NCBI RefSeq assembly: GCF_016545825.1 | Contig: NC_052622.1 | Location: forward strand, 46,544,770-46,608,769 | From: Eucalyptus grandis | Taxonomy: Eukaryota > Streptophyta > Magnoliopsida > Myrtales > Myrtaceae | Length of the DNA stretch: 64,000 nt | Direction: 5' to 3' | In this document: positions 1 to 9,636 of the stretch, in pieces | Layout: the number at the start of each line of letters is the position of its first letter | How positions within the stretch are numbered: the stretch's first letter is position 1 | Notes under the pieces: generated by a model | Database searches by the model: none | Seen by the model: the letters and a program-made list of their open reading frames with translations, nothing else | Told to the model about the DNA's origin: nothing | Made by a program: the position numbers and the translations under genes

Positions 1-690
1 TACTCATTAACATCCCGGTCCGACTCATGATGCTAATCAAGTTAATCAGGTTTTAGTTAATGGATCAAATGGATATGCTACTTAAGCACAGTGACAGTGA
101 AAAAGGCAGGAACTGCGTTGTCATTGGGCTCTGGCTACAGAAGAAATAAAAAGCACAAGATGGACAGAGACCGATTTAGTTGGCACGGTAACGTCTTTAC
201 ATTAATAACAAGATAGTCTGATTAAGCAATTAACACTGTACTGTGTACACCCTAATAACAATATGATGAGAGTAGCTTTTTTTTTGCGTTCCTGATTGAA
301 TGGCGTTCCAATGATGGGCAAGTTACAAACATAGATATAGCTGAATTTATTTCTAGTTAAATTTATATGGCGGTAATATTTACAATTCATCAGATAATTT
401 CCTCATAAGTAAACTCATCAAAATGAAGCGAGCCGTTTCAGCCCAGCCTCACCTTGAGTGGCAAGACAGGGAATAGTTCCTACGTTTCAGGGGGAAGTTT
501 TGGACTTTGGGGTTGATCCCAGCAACTGCAGGATTGTCTTCACTCCCATCATTGTTGGTTTGTTCAATGTGACCACCGACGAGAACAGTTTCAAAGTGGT
601 GGGTTCATCCCTCCATTTCCAAGTTTGTCCCATTAACGAAGATTGAGACTTTCTTTAGATTATTTCATGATACTAAGCGGAACAAAAAAA
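1..690. repeat. Dispersed repeat R, copy 1 (left end cut by window)
   Basis: This segment is repeated almost base for base at about 22836-23520. Shorter, more diverged copies lie at 15177-15600 and 41510-41900. Shared landmarks are the opening 'actcattaacatcccggtc', the 'gcaggaactgc' box, 'tgggctctggctac', the 'attgaatggcgttcc' box and a terminal poly-A run (686-704 here). Copies 2 and 3 extend a further 340-370 bp to the left, so this copy probably starts before the window. I see no terminal repeats or target duplication, so segmental duplication is as likely as transposition. Confidence 0.7.
458..646 (+). pseudogene. Unidentified coding-like fragment in repeat R (62 codons)
   Basis: A 62-codon open frame with coding-like composition (start MARQGIVPTF, then a DFGVDPSNC segment) sits at the end of repeat R and is followed by a poly-A run. 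The copy at 23268-23456 is also open over its full length and differs by about ten residues. I do not recognise the family. It could be the last exon of a retrocopied or duplicated gene, because the stop codon is followed within about 40 bases by the A-run. No intact parent gene is present here, and chance is not excluded. Confidence 0.25.
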
Positions 691-922
691 AAAAAAAAAA
701 AAAAGTAGGGAAGCTCAACGTTTGTTGACACCTAAATTTTGGTGATACAATCATTTACTTATTGCATAAGAATTATGAATTAATTTTTAACCCCTCAAAA
801 AAATAGATTACATAGTATATAATTTTAGGTGCATTTATTTATTATTATTGCATTTGCATTTGGCTGGTGATGGATGGGTTTGAATTGATAGTTCTGAACT
901 TTAATTTGACAAGTTGAACTAA

Positions 923-1962
923 TGCTCCGTTCGTTTCATGGAAAATAACTTCCAGGAAAATATTTTCCTGGATTTCCGGTGTTCGGTGGACGGAAAATTC
1001 ATGGTCAAGGAAAACATTTTCCGGTCAACGGAAAATTCTCTCTTGACTTTGAGGAAAATGTTTTCCTCTTTTAGGAAAATGTTTTCCTCTTTTTCCTCTT
1101 TTGAAAAGAGGAAAACATTTTCCCGGCCTCTCACGCTCGCCCTCGCGCTCCTTTTTTTTCTTCTCATTTTTGCACTCTCGCTTAGGGTTTCGATCTCCTC
1201 CTCCTCCTTCGACGCCGACGATGGGCGAAGCATCCTCATTCTCCGCCCTCCTCGACCGCTCCTGCCCACCTGCTCCGGCCGCGACGCCGCTGTCGCCCCG
1301 GCGCTCCGCTTCCCTGGCGGTTCGAAGCCGCTCGGGAGGATCCGGCTCAAGAGGGAGCACCGCGGCGGCGGAGCTTGCGGCTCGCGGCTCGCCAGATCTG
1401 CGGCAGAGCTCGCGGCTCGGGTGATGCAGAGGTCGCGGATCTAGCGGTGGAGCTCGCGGCTCGCCGGATCTGGCGAGCTCGGGTGAGATCGGCCGAGCCT
1501 CGAGCTCGCGGATCTAGCCACCGGGTCTTGGTCGGCCGGCGGGCCCGGCCATCATCAGCGGGGAAGGAGGTGGCGGCGGCGAAAGGAGGAGGAAGAAGGA
1601 GGAGGAAGGAGGCGACGGCGAGAGGAAGGAGGAAGAAGGAGGAGGAGGAAGGAGGAAGGAGGAAGGAAAAGAAAAAAAACTAAAAATAAAAATTTCGATT
1701 TTAAAAATATAAATAATTAAAAAATCATTTTAAAAACATATAAATAAATAAAATAATTTTTTTGGTCATTTAAAAATATTAAAATTCAATTTTTGATAAA
1801 TTTTCCCAAATAATTAAATGAGCTAACGAACGGTGGAAAATATTTTCCATTGAAATTTTAGATTTTGGCCGAACACCGGAAAATAGAGTCATTTTCCTAG
1901 AAAATGACTTCCAGGAAAATATTTTTCGGAAACATGATATTTTCCACGAAAGGAACGGAGCC
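923..1962. mobile_element. Non-autonomous PIF/Harbinger-like TIR element, 1040 bp
   Basis: The left end TGCTCCGTTCGTTTCATGG matches the reverse complement of the right end (GGCTCCGTTCCTTTCGTGG). The inner part continues as GGAAAATATTTTCC-type palindromic motifs on both sides. A 3-bp target duplication TAA flanks it (920-922 and 1963-1965), as in PIF/Harbinger elements. The interior (about 1130-1680) is strikingly GC-rich: CTC/GCC-rich, then 'gagctcgcggctc' repeats, then a GGA/GAA purine tract. No transposase is visible. Long ORFs inside it are by-products of this composition. Family assignment rests on termini and target duplication only. Confidence 0.75.
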
Positions 1963-1965
1963 TAA

Positions 1966-2476
1966 GTCCATGAAAAGAGCAAATCGGCTTAAGCTCGTAT
2001 CCTCGAAGAGTATGACAAGCTCGTCTTTGCAAGATTTGGAATTTAAAAAAAAATCTCATTGCAATCTTGAATATTTAGCAATATGTGATAGAATCAGTAG
2101 ATAATAATTTTTTTTTTGCAAAGGAAATCTAGAAGAGATGTCGAAAATAAAAAGGAATATTGAATTCGGGGGTGATCTTCGTGGACGTTGATTTGAAGAA
2201 AAAGCCCTAGTCCACTCACCTATAAAAAGGTTACTACACTACAGTTCTTGGGGGCCACACGATTGATACAAACGGCCACATTGAGGGGAGCTGAAAAAAA
2301 ATCAACTCAAAGGGAAAAATTGGCAATCTGCTGGTGAGGTTTCATGAGGGCAGCCATTGGAAAGTGAGAGACCGAGAGAGAAGCACGGCCTCAATTCAGA
2401 ATTTTTTAGTTATTTCTCTCCTCCCATAACCACATTCGGGCTTCTGCCTTTTTCTTTCTTTCTCTCCACCATATTA
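1966..2476. other. Unassigned intergenic DNA
   Basis: No gene is visible. The stretch holds a T-run at 2110-2118, a TATA-like 'cctataaaaagg' at about 2219-2230 and a pyrimidine-rich tract at 2410-2470. This arrangement could be the promoter part of an old LTR, but no matching partner LTR was found in the window. Confidence 0.3.
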
Positions 2477-2826
2477 CTATTCCTCATGGTCATGGGTGGT
2501 CGTATGGTTATCCCATGATCTGACCAGCACCGCTCGGAGGTCGACATAACCAGTAGAGAGAGACACGTCTCTTGGCGAAGCCACCAGCAAAGTCAGCTGC
2601 GACCACGTACTCCAATGAGCGCCTGAACTGCTCCACCTAGCTGAGTTAGCGTCAATCCACGAAGACGTTGCTGCTGTCGGGTCTAACTCTGCGACGCGTG
2701 GTTGCTGCCCTGAATCAACGACGAGCAGCTTCAAGTTCCTGCACCCTTTACCGACGCGGATGTTGCCTTGATGAAGCTGATCCAACCTACAACGATGACT
2801 CGCTGGTTTTGCTACTGTAATATTTA
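2477..2826 (-). other. Sequence joined to the broken reverse transcriptase, origin unknown
   Basis: On the minus strand the reverse transcriptase frame runs past EEHEQHLRG and then loses similarity to any polymerase at about 2820. An open frame continues to 2477, but its composition (Ser, Trp, Thr, Asp mixture) does not look like RNase H or integrase. This is therefore a deletion or rearrangement junction of the gypsy element. I do not recognise the sequence beyond it. Confidence 0.3.
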
Positions 2827-3490
2827 GCATACAACTTCTTTTCATGTAAAGTCTACAAGACAAACCTCTCAAGTGTTGTTCGTGTTCCTCTAAACTCTTT
2901 GAATACATCATCAATGAACACCACAATAAATTTGTCTAGATATTCCTTGAACACCCTCTTCATCAAGTCCATGAAGGCAGTGGGCGCATTTATTAATCCA
3001 AAAAGCATGACAAGAAATTCATAATGGCCATACCTTGTTCTAAAAGCAATTTTAGGCACATCATCTATTTTTATATTCAACCGATGATACCCAGGATACC
3101 CAAAACAAAGGTCAATCTTAGAGAATACCTGAGCTCGCTGAAGTTGATCAAATAAATCATCAATCCGAGGCAAATGATATTTGTTTTTGACCGTTACCTT
3201 AGCTCTCGGTAATCTATGCAAAGCTGCATACTACCATCCTTCTTTTTCACAAATAGAACAGGGAGCTCCACAAGGCAAACAATGTTTCTAATGAAACCCT
3301 TATCCAAAAGCTCTTGCAGTTGTGTTTTCAATTCTTTCAATTCGGCGGATGTCATCCGATATGGTGCCTTAAAGATTGGTGTTGTACCAGGCATCAATTC
3401 AATATAAAACTCCATTTCTCTATCAGGAGGCAAACTTGGTAAATCTTCAAAAAAACACATTTGGAAAGTCTCTAACAACAAGAATATTCT
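2827..3490 (-). pseudogene. Gypsy reverse transcriptase fragment
   Basis: The frame opens with [20 protein letters not shown] and KAPYRM, then passes through the [15 protein letters not shown] box, a substituted DLRSGYHQL-type box (here [13 protein letters not shown], about 3 residues longer), [16 protein letters not shown] and FIDD. These are the ordered motifs of a Ty3/gypsy polymerase. It is split into three frames (about 3481-3194, 3221-2853, 2926-2827), and the sequence stops shortly after the FIDD catalytic aspartates. It is a dead fragment. Confidence 0.85.
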
Positions 3491-3533
3491 CCAACTTCCC
3501 TATAACATTACTTGTGTCTTTTACACAAGCTAA

Positions 3534-3914
3534 CTAACCATAACAACATTTTCTCAAAAGTTTTTTCTTTGCTTGTAAAGCCGAGATCAACAATGGAAAA
3601 GTGTCTTGACAACCTCCCAAAAAAGAGAATTTGGGTAGATTTGGAAGTCTAAAAATCACTTTCTTTGAAAAACAGTTAACAGTAGCACGATATGTACATA
3701 ACCAATCCATCCTTATAGTAACATCAAAATCTTGAATATTTAACTCCACATTTGGAAGTCTAAAGATCACTTTATTTGAAAAATAGTCAATAGTAGCATG
3801 ATATGTCGATAACCAATCCATCTCTATAATAACATCAAAATCTCGAATATTTAACTCAACTAGATCCACAAGCATTTCAACATTATTAATCCGAAGCACA
3901 CATCTTTTGAACAC
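3534..3914 (-). pseudogene. Gypsy protease-RT linker with an internal 111-bp duplication
   Basis: This frame carries the conserved segment after the protease, with the motif DFDV-x3-MDWL-x2-YHAT. The motif occurs twice in tandem: once as DFDVIIEMDWLSTYHAT and again as DFDVTIRMDWLCTYRAT, each followed by KVIFRLPN. The DNA repeat period is 111 bases (37 codons; repeated landmark 'ttggaagtct' at 3641 and 3752), so the duplication keeps the frame. The two units differ at several positions, so the duplication is not recent. This frame is shifted relative to the upstream gag-protease frame. Confidence 0.75.
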
Positions 3915-4480
3915 ATGATGAGAGTATCAACACGCAATTCACACTCAAGAGATTCGGGTAACACATCAAGCTTCTTTGCATATTCAATTGAAATGAATAA
4001 ATACGTAGCACCAGAATTAAATAACGCATAAGCATGTTGTGAGGTAATAGAAATATTACTTGCAACAACTGCGTTAGACGCCTCTACATCCTCCTTCGTC
4101 ATCGTAAAAACTTTCCCACTTGCATTTTGTTTTTGTGGGTTCCCTTGGGGCCTACCAATGGAAGGAGCATTCCTCCGCATAGAACAATTGCGTGCGATGT
4201 GTCCCGATTGTCCACACATATAACATACCCTACTATCCGTAGGAATATTCCTCTTTGTGGGGCAATCATGTGCCATGTGTTCTATTTTTCCGCAAAGAAA
4301 ACATGCTCCTAATTTATGATAACAACGACCGCCATGAAGTTTTCCACAAGTAGCACAAGGACTTTGATCACTTTGATTTCGATTCCTACCTAACTGATTG
4401 AAATCTCTTCGCTTTCCACTATCACTAGTACGATTGTCTTGATAATCGGTGGGCTTAAATCTCTTGTGTTGAGGCGCTCC
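3857..4480 (-). pseudogene. Gypsy zinc knuckles and aspartic protease
   Basis: The reading frame is that of gag, resumed after a single stop. Two clear CX2CX4HX4C knuckles are present (CFLCGKIEHMAHDC and CYMCGQSGHIARNC), with a probable third, less regular one upstream. The protease follows with LFNSGATYLFIS where an active retroelement protease has D-S/T-G. The codon at 4018-4016 is AAT in place of GAT, so the catalytic Asp is Asn and the enzyme would be inactive even without the frameshifts. The frame ends at 3860. Confidence 0.8.
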
Positions 4481-5281
4481 TTATGTGCCACGCTCCAAAA
4501 TGTCTTGCTCAACCCTAATTGCTTGATTCAAAACATCTTTGTATGTTGTTAGCTCAAACGGTATGAGTGTAGTATGAATATCTGGTCGGAGCCCGCGCTG
4601 AAAGTGTTCACCCCTACACCTTTCATTGCCCGCAAAACCATCCTCAAATTTACTTAACCGATTAAAGCGGGTTACATACTCCATAACTGTCAAGTTACCT
4701 TGAGATATATTGACAAAGTTGATTCTCATCTTCGCTTGGAAAGATTCTAGAAAGAATTGGGTATTAAAAGTCTCTGTGAAGTCCTTCCATGAAATGATCG
4801 CATCATTATCTCTGAGAGCTAGTATAGTTCCTTCCCACCAACTAATAGCTTTGCCTTCTAAGCATCGAGTGGCGAAGTTGACCTTTTGGTCATCACGAAC
4901 ATTCTTAGCTCTGAAAATCCCCTCCATGTTTCTAATCCAATCATCGGCCTTGAGAGGATCCAACTTCCCATCAAACTTAGGTGGATCTGTCATTCTGAAT
5001 TGGGCAAAGGTGCATGAGCCAGCTACTCCACCTTCACTTAATTCTTTCGCTTGACGATACCAGTGAATCATCACCTGCGTGAACTTAGTTGGAGGAACTG
5101 GCTCTTGGGGCTCTTCCCCAACTTCATCCAAATCAGGACTCCTATCAAATCGGTCCTCTAGTCTCCTCCTTAAAGCTGCCCCTCGAGAAGCTTGAGGCAC
5201 ATCTCTAGTATTAGGAGTAGCAACTCGCTTGCCTTTACTATTCTTTCGAAGCGAGACAAGTGTTTCTGAATCAGTATGCAT
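4481..5281 (-). pseudogene. Gypsy gag polyprotein
   Basis: The first ATG of the frame (5281-5279) begins MHTDSETLV. About residues 90-230 match the plant retrotransposon gag domain, with landmarks FDGKLDPLKADDWIRNME, ISWWEG, WKDFTETFNTQFF and MRINFVNISQGNLTVMEY. A TAA at 4483-4481 interrupts the frame, which then continues into the zinc knuckles, so an ancestral gag-pol fusion is likely. Capsid-forming gag proteins package the element RNA in the cytoplasm. This copy is defective through the stop codon and the downstream damage. Confidence 0.85.
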
Positions 5282-5397
5282 GATCACCTGAACTCAAGAA
5301 TAGAATTACACCTTAGTATCAAAAAGGTTAGCACATTAAAACCTATCACACAATCTCTCAACGTCCTATATCTCTACCTAGAAAGATCAAAACTTAG

Positions 5398-5409
5398 GCT
5401 CTGATACCA
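5398..5409 (-). other. Primer-binding site for initiator tRNA-Met
   Basis: On the minus strand TGGTATCAGAGC follows the end of the LTR (…GTGACA, 5415) after five bases. This is the classic complement of the 3' end of initiator tRNA-Met used by plant LTR retrotransposons. It fixes the transcription direction of the gypsy element and the inner border of its 5' LTR. Confidence 0.85.
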
Positions 5410-5414
5410 AAATA

Positions 5415-6850
5415 TGTCACACTCTAAAACTATAAAGAATGGGGATGACATGGCCATCCTTTCATGCGAAGGACGCAGACTCAAACACAACCAATAACCT
5501 GATATCAACTTATATATCTCAAACCATATATACATACATATTAGATAAACTAACAGATTGGTTGCAATATCAGAGTTTCTATAATCCACCAAAAAGAAAT
5601 ATGCATTTAGAACTCAACCAGTCCAACCACTAGTAAGGATTATGTGCACCACTTAAACCATACCGAAAAATAAAACTCCCAAAAGTTTCTCAGTAGTGCT
5701 CTCATCCTACTAATTGCTAACCCTAGGACCTGAAAACATGGAAGATGAATGGAATGAGCAACTACAGCTCAGTGAGTAGTATTTATCATAAAAGCATATC
5801 AAACTTCCACATTACATATTTAAAACTCAAGACATGGCTCATTATTGCCAAACAAAATAGAATAACTTGCATGAACAAAATGCGTTATATGTTACCTCAA
5901 CCTAGCTATATCAAATAGCAAAATTTCTCATTTGTCCATAATAACAGAACAAGCACAACCGGTTTTGTTCAATAATCGAACTCATCCTATCTCATATCGA
6001 AAGTTTATTCTACGCTCAAAATCCAAACTTAAGGCCTTAGAAGTGACTCCCACAAAATTACGTTATCGTGCAGCACTTAGCCCTTGACCATATATAGCAA
6101 TAGTACAAGGCCCTAGAGGTGGCTCCCACGAAATTACGTTATTATGTAACACTTAGCCCTTTACTATGCATGTCAATAGTGCAAGGTCCTAGAGATGGCT
6201 CCCATGTGACTCGAGTCGCCATGTAGCACTTAATCCTTTACCTGTTCACACTCACACAAAGTTTCATTGTCGTATAGTACTTAATCATTTACGTGTTCAC
6301 ACTCACACGAAGTCTTGTTGTTGTGTAGCATTTAGTCATTTACCTGTTCACAACACATTTGATTTCCTCAACATAACACATATCATCTTTCAATAGTCAT
6401 CACATAATCACATAAATCAATTGTACCAAGATAGCATGCAAAACAATCATCTCACAATAACTCAAAATTACTGAGCACTATATCCATCTTCATACAACAA
6501 ATAGGTCTTCACTTCTTTCCACAAGTATATGTCAATTACTCTTACCTTAGTACATGAGTTTCACAAAACAAAAGAAGACATTAGTATTACTCACCTGGAG
6601 ATGCCCCAAAATCAAATAATGTGTGTTATTTGATCCTTCGATCTCGCGATCCTATCAAATAAGCAAGAATCAACATTAAATTTAAGTAACATGCTATTTC
6701 AACCACGAAACGACTATATTATGCCTAAGTGTTAACAAAACAATTCCTATGCACTAATAAATTGCTTACTCAAAATAATTATTCAAGCCGTTCGTAACGC
6801 AACACTTGAGCTTAAAACTTAATTATGCTATAACTTTCTCTACAATGGAC
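5415..6850 (-). repeat. 5' LTR of the gypsy element (outer edge approximate)
   Basis: The inner border is the TG/CA dinucleotide at 5415-5416, five bases from the primer-binding site. The outer border is uncertain (6600-7180). Positions 6040-6350 hold four to five diverged tandem units of roughly 80-90 bases, recognised by the recurring phrases 'tagaggtggctcccac', 'ttacgttat', 'cacttagccctttac' and 'tgttcacactcacac'. Repeats inside an LTR are common in large gypsy families and may act as promoter modules; that role is inference. Confidence 0.55.
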
Positions 6851-6859
6851 TAATAATAA

Positions 6860-7180
6860 TCAAGTAGTGCTTTCTACTAATAGGCAGAAATGGTCGCTAT
6901 TCCCCGTTTGTGAGCTCGAGCAATTTGATGGCGCCGGCGATGTTGTCCTTGCTTTGGAGCACGGATTTCGACGCTGGGGAATGTCGCGGAAAAAGAGGAG
7001 AAGGAGGAGGAGAAGCGAGAGGAATGACCTGGATGAGGAGCTGGGTCTTGGAGGAGGGAGAGGGGCCGGCGATCTCAACAACGTTGCTGGCGCGGAGAGG
7101 GATCCGGTGGAGCGAAGCGGGGAGTGAGACCGGAGGCCGCGACGCCTAGGCTCGGCCGAGCATCCGCCTTGCGCTCTCAT
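6860..7180 (-). pseudogene. GC-rich coding-like fragment, unidentified
   Basis: A GC-rich block stands out from AT-rich surroundings. On the minus strand a Ser/Pro-rich stretch leads into a frame reading ASKSVLQSKDNIAGAIKLLE and then LTNGE-stop at about 6900, which looks like genuine protein sequence with a helical character. Upstream in the same frame lie SPPPSP-type residues. I cannot name the family. It may be a captured exon of a host gene or the remains of a first exon lying next to the retrotransposon LTR. Confidence 0.3.
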
Positions 7181-7693
7181 CGCCGTTTATCTAGCTCTTT
7201 TCACTACCGTTGCTGCTGCTGCTTCACTCATCTCGCGAATTGTTTTAGCTCTTTCTCTGCAGCTACTGGTGAAGAAGAGAGAGGGCTGAGGTCTACTTTG
7301 TGAAAGTATCCCTCGTCATGCCATTTTACCCTATAGTCAGTGCAATATATATGAAAATATATTTAATATACATCAGCAGTTCATCCTTATGCCGACTAAT
7401 GCAATGAGTTAAGAAGCCGTGAATTTTAGGGAGGAGGTGAATTATCTCAAATTTAGTAAATCAGTGAAGTATGAAACTAAAAGGTTAAGCAACTCGTCAA
7501 AATAGGATATTCAATCAAAATGTAGTACAACAAATAAAATGTTGTACCCCGTGGAGGATCAAGTGGAAACAACTCATAGTAGCACTCTTGCTATTACAAG
7601 CAAGAGACACTTAACGCGCTCGTACAAGTACACTGCTTCACTTCTTTCTTTGTTCAACACACCACCCTCTCACGGCACACACTGCACTCACTA
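7181..7693. other. Unassigned intergenic DNA
   Basis: No gene is visible. There is a short (GCT)n stretch at about 7212-7222. The segment just before the TRIM ends in 'cacacactgcactcacta', the insertion target of that element. Confidence 0.3.
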
Positions 7694-8189
7694 TGTGACA
7701 GCCTCCTCTCTTGTCCCACATTGCCTAGAGAGGGAGGTCTTGGTTAGCTTATAAGGCTTGGGTCCCTCTAATCTGTGTAACGCGTTTTAAAGCCGTGAGG
7801 AAAAAGACCGTGGCTGGGATGGCGGTTCATCCGCGCCAGGGCGGGTGGCGGACAATATTACACAGTGGGGCCCAGGATGTTAATAGTGGTATCAGAGTCG
7901 ACTCCCGACCGCGTGTGGGACCACAGCTCAAATGCTGTTCTGACGCCCGTGGGGCCTCAGCGAGGACACTATTCTGTTAAGAGGTGGAGAGTGTGACAGT
8001 CTCCTCTCTTGTCCCACATCACCTAGGGAGGGAGGTCTTTGTTAGCTTATAAGGCTTTGGTCCCTCTAATCTGTATAACACGTTTTAAAGCCGTGAGGGA
8101 AAAGACTGTGGCTAGGATGGCGGTTCGTCCACGTCAGGGCGGGTGACTCAAAGCGGACAATATTACACAGTGGGGCCCGAGATGTTACA
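7694..8189 (+). mobile_element. TRIM (terminal-repeat retrotransposon in miniature), complete
   Basis: Two direct repeats of 191 bp (7694-7884) and 198 bp (7992-8189) start with TGTGACAG and end GATGTTA plus two bases. Between them lie a primer-binding site TGGTATCAGAG (7887-7897, tRNA-Met type), about 90 bases of non-coding spacer and a purine stretch 'aagaggtggagag' just before the right repeat, in the polypurine-tract position. The total is 496 bp with no coding capacity, the definition of a TRIM. Flanking CACTA / CACTG is a 4-of-5 match to a 5-bp target duplication. The repeats differ at roughly a dozen sites, including a small insertion in the right one, so the insertion is old. Mobility must have depended on proteins from an autonomous element. 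Confidence 0.85.
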
Positions 8190-9636
8190 CACTGCACACG
8201 CCACTCTCTCGACAACACTATAGTGTACTCTTTATTTTCCTCTGTACGCTCAAGTTAAGATGGTGGGCTGCCTATGAGCACTGGGCCAATTTCTTTATCT
8301 AATTCAACCCTTGAGGCCCATGTGGCCTTTTGGACCATAGGGGCCCAATCTCAAAAATAAATAAATAAAATGGGGTCTCCAAGGGCTTGGCTACTTAAGG
8401 AATTCCACCCAGAAGATTTTTAAAGAGAGCATGCTAGGACATGGGCATCGTCACGTCATATTCCGCTGAACATGGCGCGGCTACCGTTAACACAACTCGA
8501 TTGGAAGGTTATTGAAGTCTTGATGGACTTCTTGAAACTAGAAAAGTCCCATATGACTTCTCTTAGCGCATCGGTTACTGGATATTCTTCCTTAATGAAA
8601 TAGCTGATACAACGTTGCTTATTTCAACATATTTTACCAAGTCTTTTAGCATAGAAAGAATGTGGTTCATGTCGTAATTTTATCTGGCTACCCACATTTT
8701 TCCCCATCTCTTCACATTTTATTTTTGGCAAATGCTACCAAAAACCCAAGTTGTGCCTGACATGACACAAATAGTAAAATACCTCTAATTTTTTTTGTAT
8801 TGTTAAAAAATTTAAATGATTTATCATAGTTCCATCTATGGCATATCTGTATACACAAGTATACATTTAGAGTTATTTTATTATACAAAAAAAATTCAAG
8901 ACATTTGTGTCACAATGACCAAATTTAGGGTTTTTAGCGAAACAAAAAAAGTTTAGGGTTTTTAGCTATACAAAAAAAAAAAAAGAGATATTTGTATCAC
9001 AGTTATTATAATTTTAAAGTATTTTTTAGCATTGATACATTTTTTTTTTTTTTTTAAACTGGGTCCCACACCATTTCCTACTCCTAGTATCAAGTGTCCT
9101 TTCTGTCTTTGATTCTATACTGATTAAGAACTCTTTTCAGTACAGTGATATTTCATTACCGAATCAAACGGGCTGAAAATCTCCGGGACATGTGGACATT
9201 GCATTTGTTCTTTTATGTGGAGTAGATCCCAAGTTTTATGAAGGTGGGGTGTTTTTGGGTTGGGGGGGTGGTGTTGGGTTGGGGGTTGGAAGTATGACGA
9301 GGACATGAAGAGTTCTATAATTTCTTGGAATCTTTGAAGAGAAAATGATGATTAACTTCGTCTGAATGTTTTTTTTTTTTTTGTTGTTGTTGGTCATATA
9401 GGAATGGTCATCATCTTCGTACACGAAGTTCTAATAACCTATCTATCATTGCATCCCAAAATCTCCTAGGCTGAAACCGCACGACTTTTTCAGGAATTAA
9501 TGCCAAGAGAGGATAAAAGATAATCTGAAGAACCAACTTGCACCACGAAGATAACATTGCTATATGGAAAATGTGCAAATCAATGATAATAAATAATAGG
9601 GCAGTTTTCCAGTGCGAACATAGGAGATCAAATGGT
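8190..9636. other. 3' flank of PDC copy 1; duplicated in part at 31.1 and 33.3 kb
   Basis: Positions 8286-8700 match about 31137-31615 ('gctaggacatgggcatcgtcac' and 'ttaacacaactcgattgg' are shared). Positions 9058-9636 match about 33300-33807. The connecting stretch 8710-9055 is different: it is AT-rich with several A-runs and a repeated 'gtttagggtttttagc' phrase, and looks like a small non-coding insertion. No gene is seen. Homopolymer runs occur at 9040-9055 and 9369-9382. Confidence 0.6.

Larger units (their letters stand above)
2827..6850 (-). mobile_element. Broken Ty3/gypsy LTR retrotransposon (5' half)
   Basis: Read on the minus strand the order is LTR (about 6850-5415), tRNA-Met primer-binding site (5409-5398), gag, zinc knuckles, protease, and reverse transcriptase up to just past the FIDD box. 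RNase H, integrase and the 3' LTR are absent, so the element is truncated at about 2827. Several frameshifts and one stop separate the domains, so it cannot move by itself. The gag-protease-RT order is compatible with both superfamilies, but the RT signatures ([20 protein letters not shown]) are those of Ty3/gypsy. The outer LTR border is approximate because no second LTR is available for comparison. Confidence 0.8.

Noticed and set aside
938..1683. Several overlapping ORFs of 100-168 codons on both strands
   Set aside because: They lie inside the GC-rich core of a TIR element, overlap each other in several frames, consist of Ser/Arg/Gly/Glu runs and show no domain. They are composition artefacts.
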